A DNA stretch of 64,000 nt from Lactococcus sp. S-13 (GTDB taxonomy: Bacteria; Bacillota; Bacilli; Lactobacillales; Streptococcaceae): the NCBI RefSeq assembly GCF_004210295.1, contig NZ_SDAK01000001.1:62001-126000 (forward strand). Reading direction: 5' to 3'. Under the pieces are notes generated by a model. That model worked only from the letters and a program-made list of their open reading frames with translations, had not been told where the DNA came from and made no database searches. This document shows positions 1-9,540 of the stretch, in pieces. Within the stretch, counting starts at the first letter, position 1. The number at the start of each line of letters is the position of its first letter. Made by a program: the position numbers and the translations under genes.

Positions 1-1
1 G

Positions 2-871
2 CGGAATGTTGCTGTGACTGATGGGGATAAAATTGAAGCACAAATCAAATTTGGTTGGACAGTTGATTACTGGGGTGTTGGAGATTTGGTAGAGTATGTC
101 AATGCTGTATCAGAAGTTGATATTGATAAAGTTTATGAAGAACTTCAAAGCAAATATGACTATGTTCATGGCGACAATAGTGCCGAAAAATTTGAAAAGC
201 ACGTCAAATATCAGTTGCGTGAATATATTGCCATCAAGAAATTCATGGATGAAAAAGGTTATAGTGCTTTTACTACCAATTTTGAAGACTTAGTGGGCTT
301 GGAACAATTGCCAGGACTTGCTGCACAACTGCTTTTGGCTGATGGTTATGGATTTGCTGGTGAAGGAGACTGGAAAACAGCTGCTTTAGTTCGCTTGTTC
401 AAGATTATGTCACATAATCAACAAACTGTTTTTATGGAAGATTACACACTGGATTTGCGTAAAGGACATGAGGCAATTCTTGGGTCGCATATGTTGGAAG
501 TTGATCCTTCTATTGCATCAGATAAGCCACGTGTCGAAGTTCATCCTTTGGATATTGGGGGGGAAGCTGATCCAGCTCGTCTTGTGTTTACTGGTATGGT
601 AGGCGAAGGAGTGGATATTACCATGGCTGATTATGGTGATGAGTTCAAATTGATTTCTTATGATGTACAAGGAAACAAACCAGAAGCAGAAACACCATTT
701 TTACCAGTAGCTAAACAGCTTTGGACGCCTAAATTAGGATTGAAAGCTGGTGCTGAGGAGTGGTTAAGAGCTGGTGGTGGACACCATACCGTTTTGTCGT
801 TTGTTGTGGATGCGGAACAGATTGGTGACTTGTGTGATTTGTTTGGTTTGACTTATGTAAATCTTGGGTAA
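2..871 (+). CDS. araA: L-arabinose isomerase, C-terminal part
   Basis: Converts L-arabinose to L-ribulose in the cytoplasm, the first step of arabinose breakdown. The window opens inside the gene: the frame is open from base 2 and about 289 residues of a protein normally near 475 are present. The four metal/catalytic residues expected in this half are visible: Glu in FMEDYTLD, Glu in HMLEVDPS, His in [10 protein letters not shown] and His in [13 protein letters not shown] at 14 is only an internal codon. A strong hairpin terminator follows. The phosphoketolase gene downstream fits the same pentose route (arabinose to xylulose 5-phosphate to phosphoketolase). Identity is very secure. Confidence 0.95.
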   Translation, partial: RNVAVTDGDKIEAQIKFGWTVDYWGVGDLVEYVNAVSEVDIDKVYEELQSKYDYVHGDNSAEKFEKHVKYQLREYIAIKKFMDEKGYSAFTTNFEDLVGLEQLPGLAAQLLLADGYGFAGEGDWKTAALVRLFKIMSHNQQTVFMEDYTLDLRKGHEAILGSHMLEVDPSIASDKPRVEVHPLDIGGEADPARLVFTGMVGEGVDITMADYGDEFKLISYDVQGNKPEAETPFLPVAKQLWTPKLGLKAGAEEWLRAGGGHHTVLSFVVDAEQIGDLCDLFGLTYVNLG

Positions 872-878
872 AATATTT

Positions 879-899
879 GAGGAGGTTTCCTCCTCTTTT
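879..899 (+). terminator. Terminator of araA
   Basis: GAGGAGG, three-base loop, CCTCCTC, then TTTT, starting 8 bases after the araA stop codon. It ends the arabinose operon. Confidence 0.85.
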
Positions 900-1166
900 A
901 ATGTCACTAAGTGTTAGCGATTGGAATAGAAAAATAGAATTAACGTATCTAAAAGATATCATGAATTTGTTTCGTATTAAGAATTTACAAGAATTAAAAT
1001 TATTTTTCGATACTATTTATTGATGAGGAATCTAGTGCCTTCTGGAAATAGAGAGGGTTGCGGCGAAATAAAAATACGATAGCAACGTTTCCTAGTGAAT
1101 ATATAAACAAATGATTAGAATATCAAATGCAATTGACTTATAATATAGGAAAATCAGGAGGAAAAA
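900..1166. other. Leader/promoter region of the phosphoketolase gene
   Basis: No coding signal seen. A TATAAT at 1139-1144 lies 22 bases before the start codon and is the likely -10 box, but I see no good -35. The start is preceded by CAGGAGG. I found no convincing cre site. Confidence 0.4.
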
Positions 1167-3635
1167 ATGACAAATTATAATTCAGAAGCTTATTTAGAAA
1201 AGCTTGATAAATGGTGGCGTGCAGCGACTTATCTTGGAGCAGGAATGATTTTCTTAAAAGCAAATCCTTTATCTGCTGTAACTGGAACGCCAATCAAGGC
1301 TGAAGATTTGAAAGCGAATCCAATTGGACACTGGGGAACTGTTTCAGGGCAAACTTTCCTTTATGCTCATGCCAATCGTTTGATTAACAAGTATAACCAA
1401 AAGATGTTTTATCTTGGTGGTCCGGGTCATGGGGGACAAGCGATGGTTGTTCCTTCATATCTTGATGGAAGTTATACTGAAGCTTATCCAGAGATTACTC
1501 AAGATTTGGAAGGAATGTCTCGTTTGTTCAAGCGTTTCTCATTTCCTGGAGGAATTGGGTCACACATGACGGCTCAAACGCCGGGTTCACTTCATGAAGG
1601 TGGAGAATTGGGTTACACGCTTTCTCATGCGACTGGGGCGATTCTTGACCAACCTGAGCAAATTGCTTTTGCTGTCGTTGGAGACGGAGAAGCAGAGACT
1701 GGGCCGTTGATGGCAAGTTGGCATTCAATTAAATTTATCAACCCTAAAAATGATGGTGCTGTTTTGCCAATCCTTGATTTGAATGGGTTTAAAATTTCAA
1801 ATCCAACCTTATTTGCTCGGACATCGGATGTGGATATTCGCAAATTCTTTGAAGGGCTAGGTTACTCACCTCGTTATATTGAAAATGATGATATCCATGA
1901 TTATATGGCTTATCATAAATTAGCAGCTGAAGTTTTTGATAAAGCAATTGAAGATATTCATCAAATCCAAGAGGATGCGCGTGAACATGGTCGTTATCAA
2001 AATGGAGAAATTCCGGCTTGGCCTGTTATCATCGCTCGTTTGCCTAAGGGTTGGGGTGGGCCACGCTATAATGACTGGTCTGGCCCTAAATTTGATGGCA
2101 AGGGAATGCCGATTGAACATAGTTTCCGCGCTCACCAAGTGCCATTGCCATTATCTTCTAAAAATATGGAAACACTCCCCGAATTTGAAAAATGGATGGC
2201 TTCTTATCAACCTGAAACGCTTTTCAATGCTGATGGAAGCTTGAAAGAAGAACTGCGTGACTTTGCTCCGAAGGGCGAAATGCGCATGGCATCAAATCCT
2301 GTAACAAATGGAGGGGTTGACCGTTCAAACTTGATTTTGCCAGATTGGAAAAACTTTGCTAATCCAATCACAGCGGAAAACCGTGGAAAATTGCTTCCTG
2401 AAACAAATGATAATATGGACATGAACGTGCTGTCAAAATATTTTGCAGAAATCGTCAAACTCAATCCAACACGTTTCCGTCTTTTTGGGCCAGATGAAAC
2501 CATGTCCAACCGTTTCTGGGAAATGTTTAAGGTGACTAATCGTCAATGGATGCAAGTCATCAAAAATCCAAATGATGAATTTATCGCACCAGAAGGTCGG
2601 ATTATTGATTCACAACTTTCTGAACACCAAGCTGAAGGTTGGCTTGAAGGTTATACGTTGACAGGACGTACGGGTGTTTTTGCAAGTTATGAATCATTCT
2701 TGCGCGTGGTAGATTCAATGTTGACACAACATTTCAAATGGATTCGTCAAGCAGCTGATCAAAAATGGCGCCATGATTATCCTTCGCTCAATGTGGTTTC
2801 AACTTCAACTGTTTTCCAACAAGACCACAATGGTTATACTCACCAAGACCCTGGGATGTTGACTCATTTGGCTGAAAAGAAATCTGATTTTATCCGTCAA
2901 TATCTGCCAGCAGATGCGAATACTTTGCTTGCTGTCTTTGACCGTGCTTTCCAAGATCGGAGCAAGATTAACCACATCGTGGCTTCTAAGCAACCTCGTC
3001 AACAATGGTTTACTAAAGAAGAAGCTGAAAAATTGGCGACTGAAGGAATTGCAACGATTGATTGGGCTTCTACTGTCAAGGAAGGTGAAGAGGTTGATTT
3101 GATTTTTGCTTCGGCAGGGGCTGAACCTACAATCGAAACACTCGCTGCTTTGCATCTCGTTAACGAAGTCTTCCCTCAAGCGAAATTCCGCTATGTCAAC
3201 GTGGTTGAACTTGGTCGTTTGCAAAAGAAAAAAGGGGCTTTAAACCAAGAACGAGAACTTTCGGATGCTGAGTTTGAAAAATATTTTGGTCCTTCAGGAA
3301 CACCAGTAATCTTTGGATTCCACGGTTATGAAGATTTGATCGAATCTATCTTCTATCAAAGAGGACATCAAGGCTTGATTGTTCATGGTTATCGTGAAGA
3401 TGGCGATATTACCACGACCTACGATATGCGTGTTTATTCTGAGCTCGACCGTTTCCACCAAGCGATTGATGCGATGCAAGTGCTTTACGTTGATCGTAAG
3501 GTTAACCAAGCTTTGGCCAAAGCATTCATCGATAAGATGAAACGCATTCTTGACAAACACTTTGAAGTGACACGTAATGAAGGAGTAGATATTCCGGAGT
3601 TCACTGATTGGACTTGGTCTGATTTGAAAAAATAG
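1167..3635 (+). CDS. xfp: Xylulose-5-phosphate (fructose-6-phosphate) phosphoketolase
   Basis: Thiamine-diphosphate enzyme that splits xylulose 5-phosphate (and possibly fructose 6-phosphate) with phosphate into acetyl phosphate and glyceraldehyde 3-phosphate; the central step of heterolactic pentose use. The 822 residues match the usual size of about 790-825. Family signatures are complete: GHWGTVSGQ and GPGHGGQ near the N-terminus, EGGELGYTLSHATGA, and the cofactor loop GDGEAETGPLM. The ATG follows a perfect AGGAGG. It is a single-gene unit closed by a terminator and stands next to araA, as expected for pentose fermentation in Lactococcus. Called ptk in some lactococcal annotations. Confidence 0.95.
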   Translation: MTNYNSEAYLEKLDKWWRAATYLGAGMIFLKANPLSAVTGTPIKAEDLKANPIGHWGTVSGQTFLYAHANRLINKYNQKMFYLGGPGHGGQAMVVPSYLDGSYTEAYPEITQDLEGMSRLFKRFSFPGGIGSHMTAQTPGSLHEGGELGYTLSHATGAILDQPEQIAFAVVGDGEAETGPLMASWHSIKFINPKNDGAVLPILDLNGFKISNPTLFARTSDVDIRKFFEGLGYSPRYIENDDIHDYMAYHKLAAEVFDKAIEDIHQIQEDAREHGRYQNGEIPAWPVIIARLPKGWGGPRYNDWSGPKFDGKGMPIEHSFRAHQVPLPLSSKNMETLPEFEKWMASYQPETLFNADGSLKEELRDFAPKGEMRMASNPVTNGGVDRSNLILPDWKNFANPITAENRGKLLPETNDNMDMNVLSKYFAEIVKLNPTRFRLFGPDETMSNRFWEMFKVTNRQWMQVIKNPNDEFIAPEGRIIDSQLSEHQAEGWLEGYTLTGRTGVFASYESFLRVVDSMLTQHFKWIRQAADQKWRHDYPSLNVVSTSTVFQQDHNGYTHQDPGMLTHLAEKKSDFIRQYLPADANTLLAVFDRAFQDRSKINHIVASKQPRQQWFTKEEAEKLATEGIATIDWASTVKEGEEVDLIFASAGAEPTIETLAALHLVNEVFPQAKFRYVNVVELGRLQKKKGALNQERELSDAEFEKYFGPSGTPVIFGFHGYEDLIESIFYQRGHQGLIVHGYREDGDITTTYDMRVYSELDRFHQAIDAMQVLYVDRKVNQALAKAFIDKMKRILDKHFEVTRNEGVDIPEFTDWTWSDLKK

Positions 3636-3656
3636 TTTTGAATAGGGTTAAAAATG

Positions 3657-3689
3657 CATACATCTCTCTAAAAGGAGGTGTGTGTTTTT
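3657..3689 (+). terminator. Terminator after phosphoketolase
   Basis: An 11-bp stem (3657-3667 with 3674-3684, three G-U pairs) followed by TTTTT. Confidence 0.7.
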
Positions 3690-3700
3690 ATTTGCAAATG

Positions 3701-3787
3701 CGTCAGTAAAAAAGTCAGAGAAAACGCTGATGAATTCTTTTTCAGAGAGAAAAAATGCTGACGTAAATTTTCGTCAGTAAAATCTCT
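3701..3787. repeat. Dispersed GTCAG/CTGAC repeat, locus 1
   Basis: Holds CGTCAG (3701), an inverted CTGACG (3758) and CGTCAG (3772) with the family flanks AGAGAAAAAATG and AAAATCTCT. The last two copies form a stem. No coding content. Confidence 0.75.
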
Positions 3788-3827
3788 AATAAAAAACGAT
3801 GAAAACCCTATCATTTTTATTTGAAAG

Positions 3828-3836
3828 TGTTATAAT
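3828..3836 (+). promoter_or_regulatory. Extended -10 promoter for ROK kinase gene
   Basis: TGTTATAAT, an extended -10 box, lies about 62 bases upstream of the ATG. No clear -35. Confidence 0.6.
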
Positions 3837-3898
3837 AGAATAATGAGAAAAAAATAAGTTTTAACTTCGAAAATCAAATGTTTCTCGGGAGGAATATT

Positions 3899-4768
3899 AT
3901 GGCATTACTTACAATTGATATTGGCGGCACAAGCATTAAATATGCACGTTTTACAGAGGGTAGACTCGGAGATCAGGGAGCTTTTGCAACGCCGGATAAT
4001 TTGGAGGATTTTTATCAGCATCTGACGGCCATTGTTGAGCAATTTAGGGAAAATACAGATATTTGTGGTGTGGCAATCAGCGCGCCTGGTGCGGTAAATA
4101 AGCGTTCGGGAGTGATTGAAGGAGCGAGTGCTTTGCCTTATATTCACAACTTTAATATTCAAGCAGAGCTTGAGAAACGTTTTGGTTTGCCTGTTTCTAT
4201 CGAAAATGATGCGAATTGTGCTGCCCTTGCTGAGGTGAACTTCGGCGTCGCAAAAGGACTTTCGGATGTGCTGTTTTTGGTGCTAGGGACTGGAGTTGGC
4301 GGAGCGGTAGTTGTGGATGGAAAAGTTCACCATGGAAAACACCTTTTTGGTGGAGAATTTGGCTTTATGCTCATGGATGACCGGCATTCATTTTCAGAGC
4401 TGGGGACGACGATTCGCATGGCGGAGCGCTACAACAAGCGGACTGGCGAAAATCTTGATGCGATTGCCATTTTTGAAAAAGCTTTTGCGGGAGATGAAAT
4501 CGCGCAGGAAGAAAGGGATGTTTTTGTGTTCAATGTGGCCAAAGGGATTTTCAACTTGCAATACAGTTTTGATCCGGAGTTAATCATCATTGGTGGTGGT
4601 GTGTCGCAAGCAGACTGGCTGATTCCGACCTTGCAAAAGGAACTTGTGCGTCTGGTTGAACTCAACAAAGATGCTGAAATGTTACCTCAAATTACTGTCT
4701 GTGCATTCAAAAATGATGCCAATTTGATTGGTGCGGCGGCTGATTTTGCTCAAACTTATGCAAAATGA
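3899..4768 (+). CDS. ROK-family sugar kinase, beta-glucoside kinase-like
   Basis: Predicted cytoplasmic ATP-dependent sugar kinase of the ROK family, 289 residues. The ATP-binding DIGGTSIKYA is at residues 6-15, the catalytic region ENDANCAALAE is around residue 105, and GTGVGGAVVVDGK is the second phosphate loop. It lacks the zinc-binding HxCxxHxxC cluster found in many ROK glucokinases and in the next gene, which points to the BglK-like branch; the substrate cannot be read from sequence. The ATG at 3899 is chosen because GGGAGG lies 6 bases upstream; an upstream in-frame start would add seven residues. A repeat-built hairpin follows. Confidence 0.8.
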   Translation: MALLTIDIGGTSIKYARFTEGRLGDQGAFATPDNLEDFYQHLTAIVEQFRENTDICGVAISAPGAVNKRSGVIEGASALPYIHNFNIQAELEKRFGLPVSIENDANCAALAEVNFGVAKGLSDVLFLVLGTGVGGAVVVDGKVHHGKHLFGGEFGFMLMDDRHSFSELGTTIRMAERYNKRTGENLDAIAIFEKAFAGDEIAQEERDVFVFNVAKGIFNLQYSFDPELIIIGGGVSQADWLIPTLQKELVRLVELNKDAEMLPQITVCAFKNDANLIGAAADFAQTYAK

Positions 4769-4782
4769 TGCAAAATAATTTT

Positions 4783-4815
4783 CGTCAGTAAATTCTCTCA
4801 GAGAAAATGCTGACG
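4783..4815. repeat. Dispersed repeat, locus 2: head-to-head inverted pair
   Basis: CGTCAGTAAATTCTCT, one base, then AGAGAAAATGCTGACG. The two 16-mers are inverted copies (13 of 16 complementary) and form a long hairpin 14 bases after the stop codon of the first ROK gene. Confidence 0.85.
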
Positions 4816-4853
4816 AAAACGTATTTTTTAAGAAAATTTTCAAAGGAAACAAA

Positions 4854-5729
4854 ATGACAGAACTTTACGGCTCAATCGAGGCAGGTGGCACAAAATTTGT
4901 GTTGGCTGTCGGCGATGAACAGTTGAATGTTTTAAAAAGAATTCAAATTCCCACCGAAACACCTGAAAAAACGCTGGCGGCAACGCTTAGTTTTTTCCAA
5001 GAAAATCCGGTGACGGCCTTGTCTATTGGCTCGTTTGGGCCGATTGATATCAATCCTGAAAGCCCGACTTACGGCTCAATCACAACAACACCAAAAGCCG
5101 GTTGGGGAAATATCAATCTTTTAGAAATTCTAAAGAAAGAATTGTCCATTCCAATGGCTTTTACTACAGATGTCAACGCCTCGGCCTATGGTGAAATGGT
5201 GAAAACGGGGCAAAAATCACTGATTTATTTCACGATTGGCACGGGAATTGGTGGTGGCGCTGTTCAAAATGGGCAATTTATCGGTGGCTTTTCTCATGCA
5301 GAAATGGGACATCAGTATGTCAAACATCATCCCAAAGACCTTGATTTTGCGGGCGTTTGCCCCTATCACGGCGACTGCATAGAAGGTTTGGCGGCTGGGC
5401 CGTCACTCGAAGCACGCACAGGAATTCGGGGCGAAAATTTGCCAGCAGACAGTGAAATCTGGGACATCCAAGCCTTTTACATTGCTCAGCTCGCGGTCAA
5501 TAGCACCCTTGCTTTTGCGCCAGAAAAGATTGTTTTTGGCGGCGGAGTGATGGCGCAAGAACACATGATGGAGCGAGTTCGTAAGCAATTTAGTCAACTT
5601 CTGGCAGGCTATGTACAACTTTCTTGCGACCTTCAAGACTATTTGGTCAGACCAGCAGTTTTGGAAAATGGTTCGGCAACATTGGGAAATTTTGCGCTCG
5701 CGGCAAATTTACTCAAGAGAAAATACTGA
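4854..5729 (+). CDS. scrK: Fructokinase (ROK family, zinc-binding)
   Basis: Phosphorylates D-fructose to fructose 6-phosphate with ATP. The 291 residues start with the phosphate loop EAGGTKFVLAVGD; IGTGIGGGAV forms the second loop. The zinc motif typical of bacterial fructokinases is intact: H-x7-D-x-A-x-V-C-P-x-H-x-x-C-x-E-G (HPKDLDFAGVCPYHGDCIEG). TTDVNASAYGE holds the catalytic Asp. The ATG follows AAAGGAAAC. The last three codons and the stop codon lie inside a copy of the dispersed repeat. No sucrose PTS is nearby, so it may serve general fructose supply; the symbol rests on family resemblance only. Confidence 0.85.
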   Translation: MTELYGSIEAGGTKFVLAVGDEQLNVLKRIQIPTETPEKTLAATLSFFQENPVTALSIGSFGPIDINPESPTYGSITTTPKAGWGNINLLEILKKELSIPMAFTTDVNASAYGEMVKTGQKSLIYFTIGTGIGGGAVQNGQFIGGFSHAEMGHQYVKHHPKDLDFAGVCPYHGDCIEGLAAGPSLEARTGIRGENLPADSEIWDIQAFYIAQLAVNSTLAFAPEKIVFGGGVMAQEHMMERVRKQFSQLLAGYVQLSCDLQDYLVRPAVLENGSATLGNFALAANLLKRKY

Positions 5730-5784
5730 CGCATTTTTCGTCAGTGTTTTTTCTTATTAAAAAATTTACGTCAGCAAATTCTCT
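5716..5784. repeat. Dispersed repeat, locus 3, overlapping the fructokinase stop codon
   Basis: AGAGAAAATACTGACG (5716-5731) contains the end of the fructokinase gene including its TGA. An inverted copy starts at 5739 and another at 5769. The first pair makes the stem ACTGACG/CGTCAGT followed by GTTTTTTCTT, a good terminator. Confidence 0.85.
5726..5755 (+). terminator. Repeat-built terminator of fructokinase
   Basis: Stem ACTGACG with CGTCAGT, loop of seven T-rich bases, then GTTTTTT. It is made from two inverted copies of the dispersed repeat. Confidence 0.75.
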
Positions 5785-5895
5785 GACTATTTCAAGGAAT
5801 TTTTCAGAGTAAATTTACGTCATTTTCATTTCCGAATAATGAGACCGTTTACGAAGAAAAAACACAAAAATATCTCTGCAAAAATAAATAATTTA

Positions 5896-5904
5896 TGTTA
5901 GAAT
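5896..5904 (+). promoter_or_regulatory. Extended -10 promoter for guaA
   Basis: TGTTAGAAT about 68 bases before the guaA start codon. The leader of about 60 nt shows no recognisable riboswitch. Confidence 0.5.
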
Positions 5905-5971
5905 AAGTCTAATAAAATTTAATTGAACAAAAGCAAGTCACAGCTTTTGCATCTTATTAGAGGAGGGTCCC

Positions 5972-7513
5972 TTGTCAGACAATACACTTGAAAAAATCAT
6001 CGTGCTCGACTACGGTTCACAATATAATCAACTTATCGCGCGCCGTATCCGCGAAATCGGTGTTTTCTCAGAACTTATGAGTCACAAAGTTACAGCCAAC
6101 CAAATCCGTGAGATTAATCCAATCGGTATCATTCTCTCGGGTGGTCCAAATTCCGTTTATGACGAAGGTTCGTTTGACATTGATCCTGAAATCTTTGAAC
6201 TTGGCTTACCTATTTTGGGAATTTGCTACGGAATGCAACTGATGAGCTACAAACTTGGTGGCATGGTTGAAGCAGCAGAAGAACGTGAATATGGCGTTGC
6301 TCCTCTTGAGCTCAAAGCCGATTCAGCCTTGTTTGCTAACACACCAGAAGTTCAAGACGTATTGATGAGTCATGGTGACCGCGTAACTGCCATTCCAGAA
6401 GGCTTCCACGTTGTAGCAACCTCACCAAACAGCCCATTTGCGGCCGTTGAAAATACTCAACGCCGTTTCTACGGTATCCAATTCCACCCAGAAGTGCGCC
6501 ATTCAGTGCATGGTACGGATTTGCTCAGAAACTTCGCCCTTAACATCTGTGGAGCTAAAGGCAACTGGTCAATGGAAAACTTCATTGAGATGCAAATCAA
6601 AGAAATTCGTGAAAAAGTTGGCGACAAAAAAGTCCTCCTTGGACTTTCAGGCGGTGTGGATTCATCAGTTGTCGGTGTGCTTTTACAACGCGCCATCGGT
6701 GACCAATTGACATCAATCTTTGTTGACCACGGCTTCCTGCGTAAAGGAGAAGCTGACCAAGTTATGGAAACATTGGGCGGAAAATTTGGTCTTAATATCA
6801 TCAAAGTGGACGCTCAAAAACGTTTCATGGACAAACTTGTTGGTCTTTCAGACCCAGAAACAAAACGTAAAATTATCGGTAACGAATTTGTTTATGTTTT
6901 TGACGATGAAGCAAACAAATTAGAAGGTGTTGACTTCCTTGCTCAAGGAACTCTTTACACTGACGTCATTGAATCAGGAACAGATACAGCCCAAACCATC
7001 AAATCACACCACAACGTTGGCGGTTTGCCAGAAGATATGCAGTTCCAATTGATTGAGCCACTCAACACACTCTTCAAAGACGAAGTTCGCGCGCTTGGTA
7101 CAGAACTTGGAATGCCAGATGAAATCGTTTGGCGCCAACCCTTCCCAGGTCCAGGACTTGCCATTCGAGTACTTGGCGATTTGAGCGAAGAAAAATTAGA
7201 AACTGTCCGCGAATCAGACGCTATTTTGCGTGAAGAAATCGCAGCAGCAGGTCTTGAGCGTGACGTTTGGCAATATTTCACCGTCAACACAGACGTGAAA
7301 TCAGTCGGAGTCATGGGTGACCAACGGACTTACGATTATACCATTGCTATCCGCGCTATCACCTCAATTGATGGCATGACCGCAGACTTTGCCCAACTTC
7401 CATGGGATATCCTCCAAAAAATCTCAAAACGTATCGTTAATGAGGTGGACCACGTCAACCGTATCGTCTACGATATCACGAGCAAACCACCTGCAACTGT
7501 TGAATGGCAATAG
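5972..7513 (+). CDS. guaA: GMP synthase (glutamine-hydrolysing)
   Basis: Last step of GMP synthesis: XMP + glutamine + ATP to GMP in the cytoplasm. The 513 residues show the amidotransferase domain (nucleophile Cys in GICYGMQLM near residue 87, His and Glu in QFHPEVRHS), then the PP-loop [10 protein letters not shown] near residue 225 and the C-terminal dimerisation domain ending in KPPATVEWQ. The start is TTG, set by AGGAGGG ten to four bases upstream. Single-gene unit with its own promoter and terminator. Confidence 0.98.
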   Translation: MSDNTLEKIIVLDYGSQYNQLIARRIREIGVFSELMSHKVTANQIREINPIGIILSGGPNSVYDEGSFDIDPEIFELGLPILGICYGMQLMSYKLGGMVEAAEEREYGVAPLELKADSALFANTPEVQDVLMSHGDRVTAIPEGFHVVATSPNSPFAAVENTQRRFYGIQFHPEVRHSVHGTDLLRNFALNICGAKGNWSMENFIEMQIKEIREKVGDKKVLLGLSGGVDSSVVGVLLQRAIGDQLTSIFVDHGFLRKGEADQVMETLGGKFGLNIIKVDAQKRFMDKLVGLSDPETKRKIIGNEFVYVFDDEANKLEGVDFLAQGTLYTDVIESGTDTAQTIKSHHNVGGLPEDMQFQLIEPLNTLFKDEVRALGTELGMPDEIVWRQPFPGPGLAIRVLGDLSEEKLETVRESDAILREEIAAAGLERDVWQYFTVNTDVKSVGVMGDQRTYDYTIAIRAITSIDGMTADFAQLPWDILQKISKRIVNEVDHVNRIVYDITSKPPATVEWQ

Positions 7514-7524
7514 AAGTAGAATAG

Positions 7525-7556
7525 AAAAAACAGCATCCCAAAGATGTTGTTTTTTT
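7525..7556 (+). terminator. Terminator after guaA
   Basis: AAAAACAGCATC paired with GATGTTGTTTTT around a CCAAA loop, then a T tract. Confidence 0.85.
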
Positions 7557-7762
7557 CTATATTTCTTGTAAAGACTTTCGTTGATCATCCTCTATTTTTT
7601 TGAAAAAATGCTTGAGAACCCCGAAAACCAATAGGATTGAAAAGGCTTATCTTTAGCTGAGATAGTAAAAATTCTAAGTCATATCTGTTGAATACGGTTT
7701 CTTTCTATGTTAAGCTAAAGATATTAAGACGTATTTTAAAAAATACTAGAAAGAGGTGGCAG

Positions 7763-8005
7763 ATGATTTGGTCATTAATTGTCGGAGCGTTGATTGGTTT
7801 AATTGCAGGAGCAATAACCAATAAAGGAGGCTCAATGGGGTGGATTGCAAATATTGTTGCAGGTCTCATTGGGTCTGTCGTAGGTCAAGCCTTGTTTGGA
7901 AGTTGGGGACCAGCACTTGCTGGTATGGCGATCATCCCATCAATTATTGGGGCTGTTATTGTAGTCATTGTCGCTTCCTTTATACTATCTAGAATGAACC
8001 ACTAG
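7763..8005 (+). CDS. GlsB/YeaQ/YmgE-family small membrane protein
   Basis: An 80-residue integral membrane protein with three hydrophobic segments and glycine-rich turns (GALIGLIAGAI, VAGLIGSVVGQALFG, PSIIGAVIVVIVASFIL), the pattern of the transglycosylase-associated GlsB/YeaQ/YmgE family. The ATG at 7763 is chosen for AGAGGTGG just upstream and because the hydrophobic domain begins right after it; a longer in-frame start would add 25 basic residues. It is first in a four-gene envelope-stress operon with amaP, a DUF2273 gene and asp23. Molecular function of the family is not established. Confidence 0.8.
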   Translation: MIWSLIVGALIGLIAGAITNKGGSMGWIANIVAGLIGSVVGQALFGSWGPALAGMAIIPSIIGAVIVVIVASFILSRMNH

Positions 8006-8031
8006 TTCTAAAATTTAGGAAAGGAGGGATT

Positions 8032-8592
8032 ATGTCAACAGGAAAAAAAATAATTTGGATTATCATTGATTTATTTTTTCTAACCCTTGTTATTCCAACC
8101 GCTTGGGACTACTACAGTATGATGAATTATGGTTGGATGATTAACGATTCTAGCCAACTTCCTTTAGTTGGAGAGTATCTTCCCACTTATCTCTTTGCTG
8201 CTTATACTTCCTTAGCAGTTCTTCTCTTACTGGGTTTGCTATTTATAGCGTTTTATCCAAAGAACTACATCGATATTTCATTAGCTGCTCAGGGTGGTGA
8301 GTTAACCGTAAAACGCTCTGCTATTGAAGGATTTGTAAGAGAAAAAATTAGTGAAACTCAGTATCTCAAAGCGCCAACAATCAATGTTATCTTGCATAAA
8401 AATAGCATTGATATTGAAGTCAGAGGAGAAATTATTCCTCGAGTTCAAATTTCTGAAAAAGCGCAATTTTTAGAAGCGGAAATCAGCCAAGGCTTAAAAA
8501 ATTTCTTTGGTTTAGAACAAAAAGTTAAACTAAATGTCGAAGTAACCACAATCAATACAAAAGATAATACAAAACGTTTACGTGTTGTATAA
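8032..8592 (+). CDS. amaP: Alkaline shock response membrane anchor protein AmaP
   Basis: A 186-residue protein with two N-terminal transmembrane segments (about residues 8-27 and 57-78) and a soluble cytoplasmic domain; in staphylococci AmaP anchors Asp23 to the membrane. The late part VKLNVEVTTINTKDNTKRLRVV is typical of the family. Start ATG follows AAAGGAGGG. It sits between the GlsB-like and DUF2273 genes; the last gene of the set is Asp23, the expected partner. Confidence 0.85.
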   Translation: MSTGKKIIWIIIDLFFLTLVIPTAWDYYSMMNYGWMINDSSQLPLVGEYLPTYLFAAYTSLAVLLLLGLLFIAFYPKNYIDISLAAQGGELTVKRSAIEGFVREKISETQYLKAPTINVILHKNSIDIEVRGEIIPRVQISEKAQFLEAEISQGLKNFFGLEQKVKLNVEVTTINTKDNTKRLRVV

Positions 8593-8602
8593 GGAGGTAT
8601 CA

Positions 8603-8791
8603 ATGGATTATTTTGAAAAGTATAGATACCCAATTGTAGGAGGTCTTGTGGGTGCGCTCGTTGCAATTTGTATCTTCACAATTGGATTTTGGAAAATGAT
8701 TTTACTTTTAATATTAGTAGCTTTAGGTATCTTTGTAGGACTATTCTTAAAAAGTACAGGAATCATTGAACAATTTAAAAAACGTCATTAA
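8603..8791 (+). CDS. DUF2273 small membrane protein
   Basis: A 62-residue protein with two transmembrane helices separated by a short turn (YPIVGGLVGALVAICIFTIG and MILLLILVALGIFVGLF), matching the DUF2273 family that usually lies between amaP and asp23. The ATG at 8603 follows AAGGAGGT; a start ten bases before the amaP stop would give a longer N-terminus but has no ribosome site. Role unknown, probably part of the Asp23 membrane complex. Confidence 0.8.
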   Translation: MDYFEKYRYPIVGGLVGALVAICIFTIGFWKMILLLILVALGIFVGLFLKSTGIIEQFKKRH

Positions 8792-8810
8792 AAAATAAAA
8801 GGAGAAAATT

Positions 8811-9377
8811 ATGGTAGAAGAAAACATGAAACCGTTTGGCACAATGGCAGAACAAGAGAAACCAGTACCTCATCATCCCGGCCCAAAAGACGAAAATCAC
8901 GAAATTAAAGGGATGCTGACTTATGAGGACAAAGTCGTCCAAAAAATTGTCGGCCTTGCTTTGGAGTCTGTGGATGGTCTTCTTTCGATTGAAGGTGGAT
9001 TCTTCTCTAATTTGACAGGAAAATTGATCAACACTGATGACGTCACATCTGGAGTTGATGTAGAAGTAGGTAAAACACAAGTTGCTGTGGACTTAAAAGT
9101 CGTGACTGAGTACCGTAAAAATGTACCAGACATTTATGAAAAAATTAAAGAAGTTATCAGCAAAGAAGTAAGTACAATGACTGAGCTGGAAGTTGTGGAA
9201 GTCAATGTCACAGTAACGGACATCAAGACTAAGGAACAGCAAAAAGAAGATGAAGTGAGCTTGCAAGATCGAGTGGTCAATGCTGCTCAAACTACAGGAA
9301 AATTTACCTCTAACCAAGTAGATAAAGTCAAAGAGAAGGTTGATGATAGCACTTCTCAAGAACCACGAGTTCACTGA
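8811..9377 (+). CDS. asp23: Asp23/Gls24 family envelope stress protein
   Basis: A soluble 188-residue alkaline-shock protein that lines the inner membrane face through AmaP. The Asp23 core runs about residues 38-140: GMLTYEDKVVQKIVGLALESVDG, then the GVDVEVGKTQVAVDLKVV strand and ELEVVEVNVTVTDI. The tail of about 45 residues is charged and probably disordered. The ATG follows AAAAGGAG. Last gene of the operon; a strong terminator follows. Confidence 0.9.
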   Translation: MVEENMKPFGTMAEQEKPVPHHPGPKDENHEIKGMLTYEDKVVQKIVGLALESVDGLLSIEGGFFSNLTGKLINTDDVTSGVDVEVGKTQVAVDLKVVTEYRKNVPDIYEKIKEVISKEVSTMTELEVVEVNVTVTDIKTKEQQKEDEVSLQDRVVNAAQTTGKFTSNQVDKVKEKVDDSTSQEPRVH

Positions 9378-9401
9378 TTTTAACAGTTAGGCCATTGTAT
9401 T

Positions 9402-9424
9402 AGACCTCTTTATGAGGTCTTTTA
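9402..9424 (+). terminator. Terminator of the asp23 operon
   Basis: AGACCTC, five-base loop, GAGGTCT, then TTTT. Confidence 0.9.
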
Positions 9425-9540
9425 TTAAACAATGCGTTTTAACTTTAGTGTTTCAGAAAAACTCTCTATTTTCTTACTCGAAGTCATTTGGAGCTAAGAG
9501 CCACAAATAGAATTTAACATTTAGAATAAAGGAGAATTTA

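Noticed and set aside
900-1166. cre site before phosphoketolase (GCAACGTTTCC region)
   Set aside because: Too many mismatches to the catabolite-responsive element consensus.
2805-3224. Minus-strand frame of 139 codons inside the phosphoketolase gene
   Set aside because: Shadow of a highly conserved coding region; no start signals.
5905-5971. Purine or guanine riboswitch in the guaA leader
   Set aside because: The leader is only about 60 nt and lacks the conserved purine-aptamer core and loop sequences.
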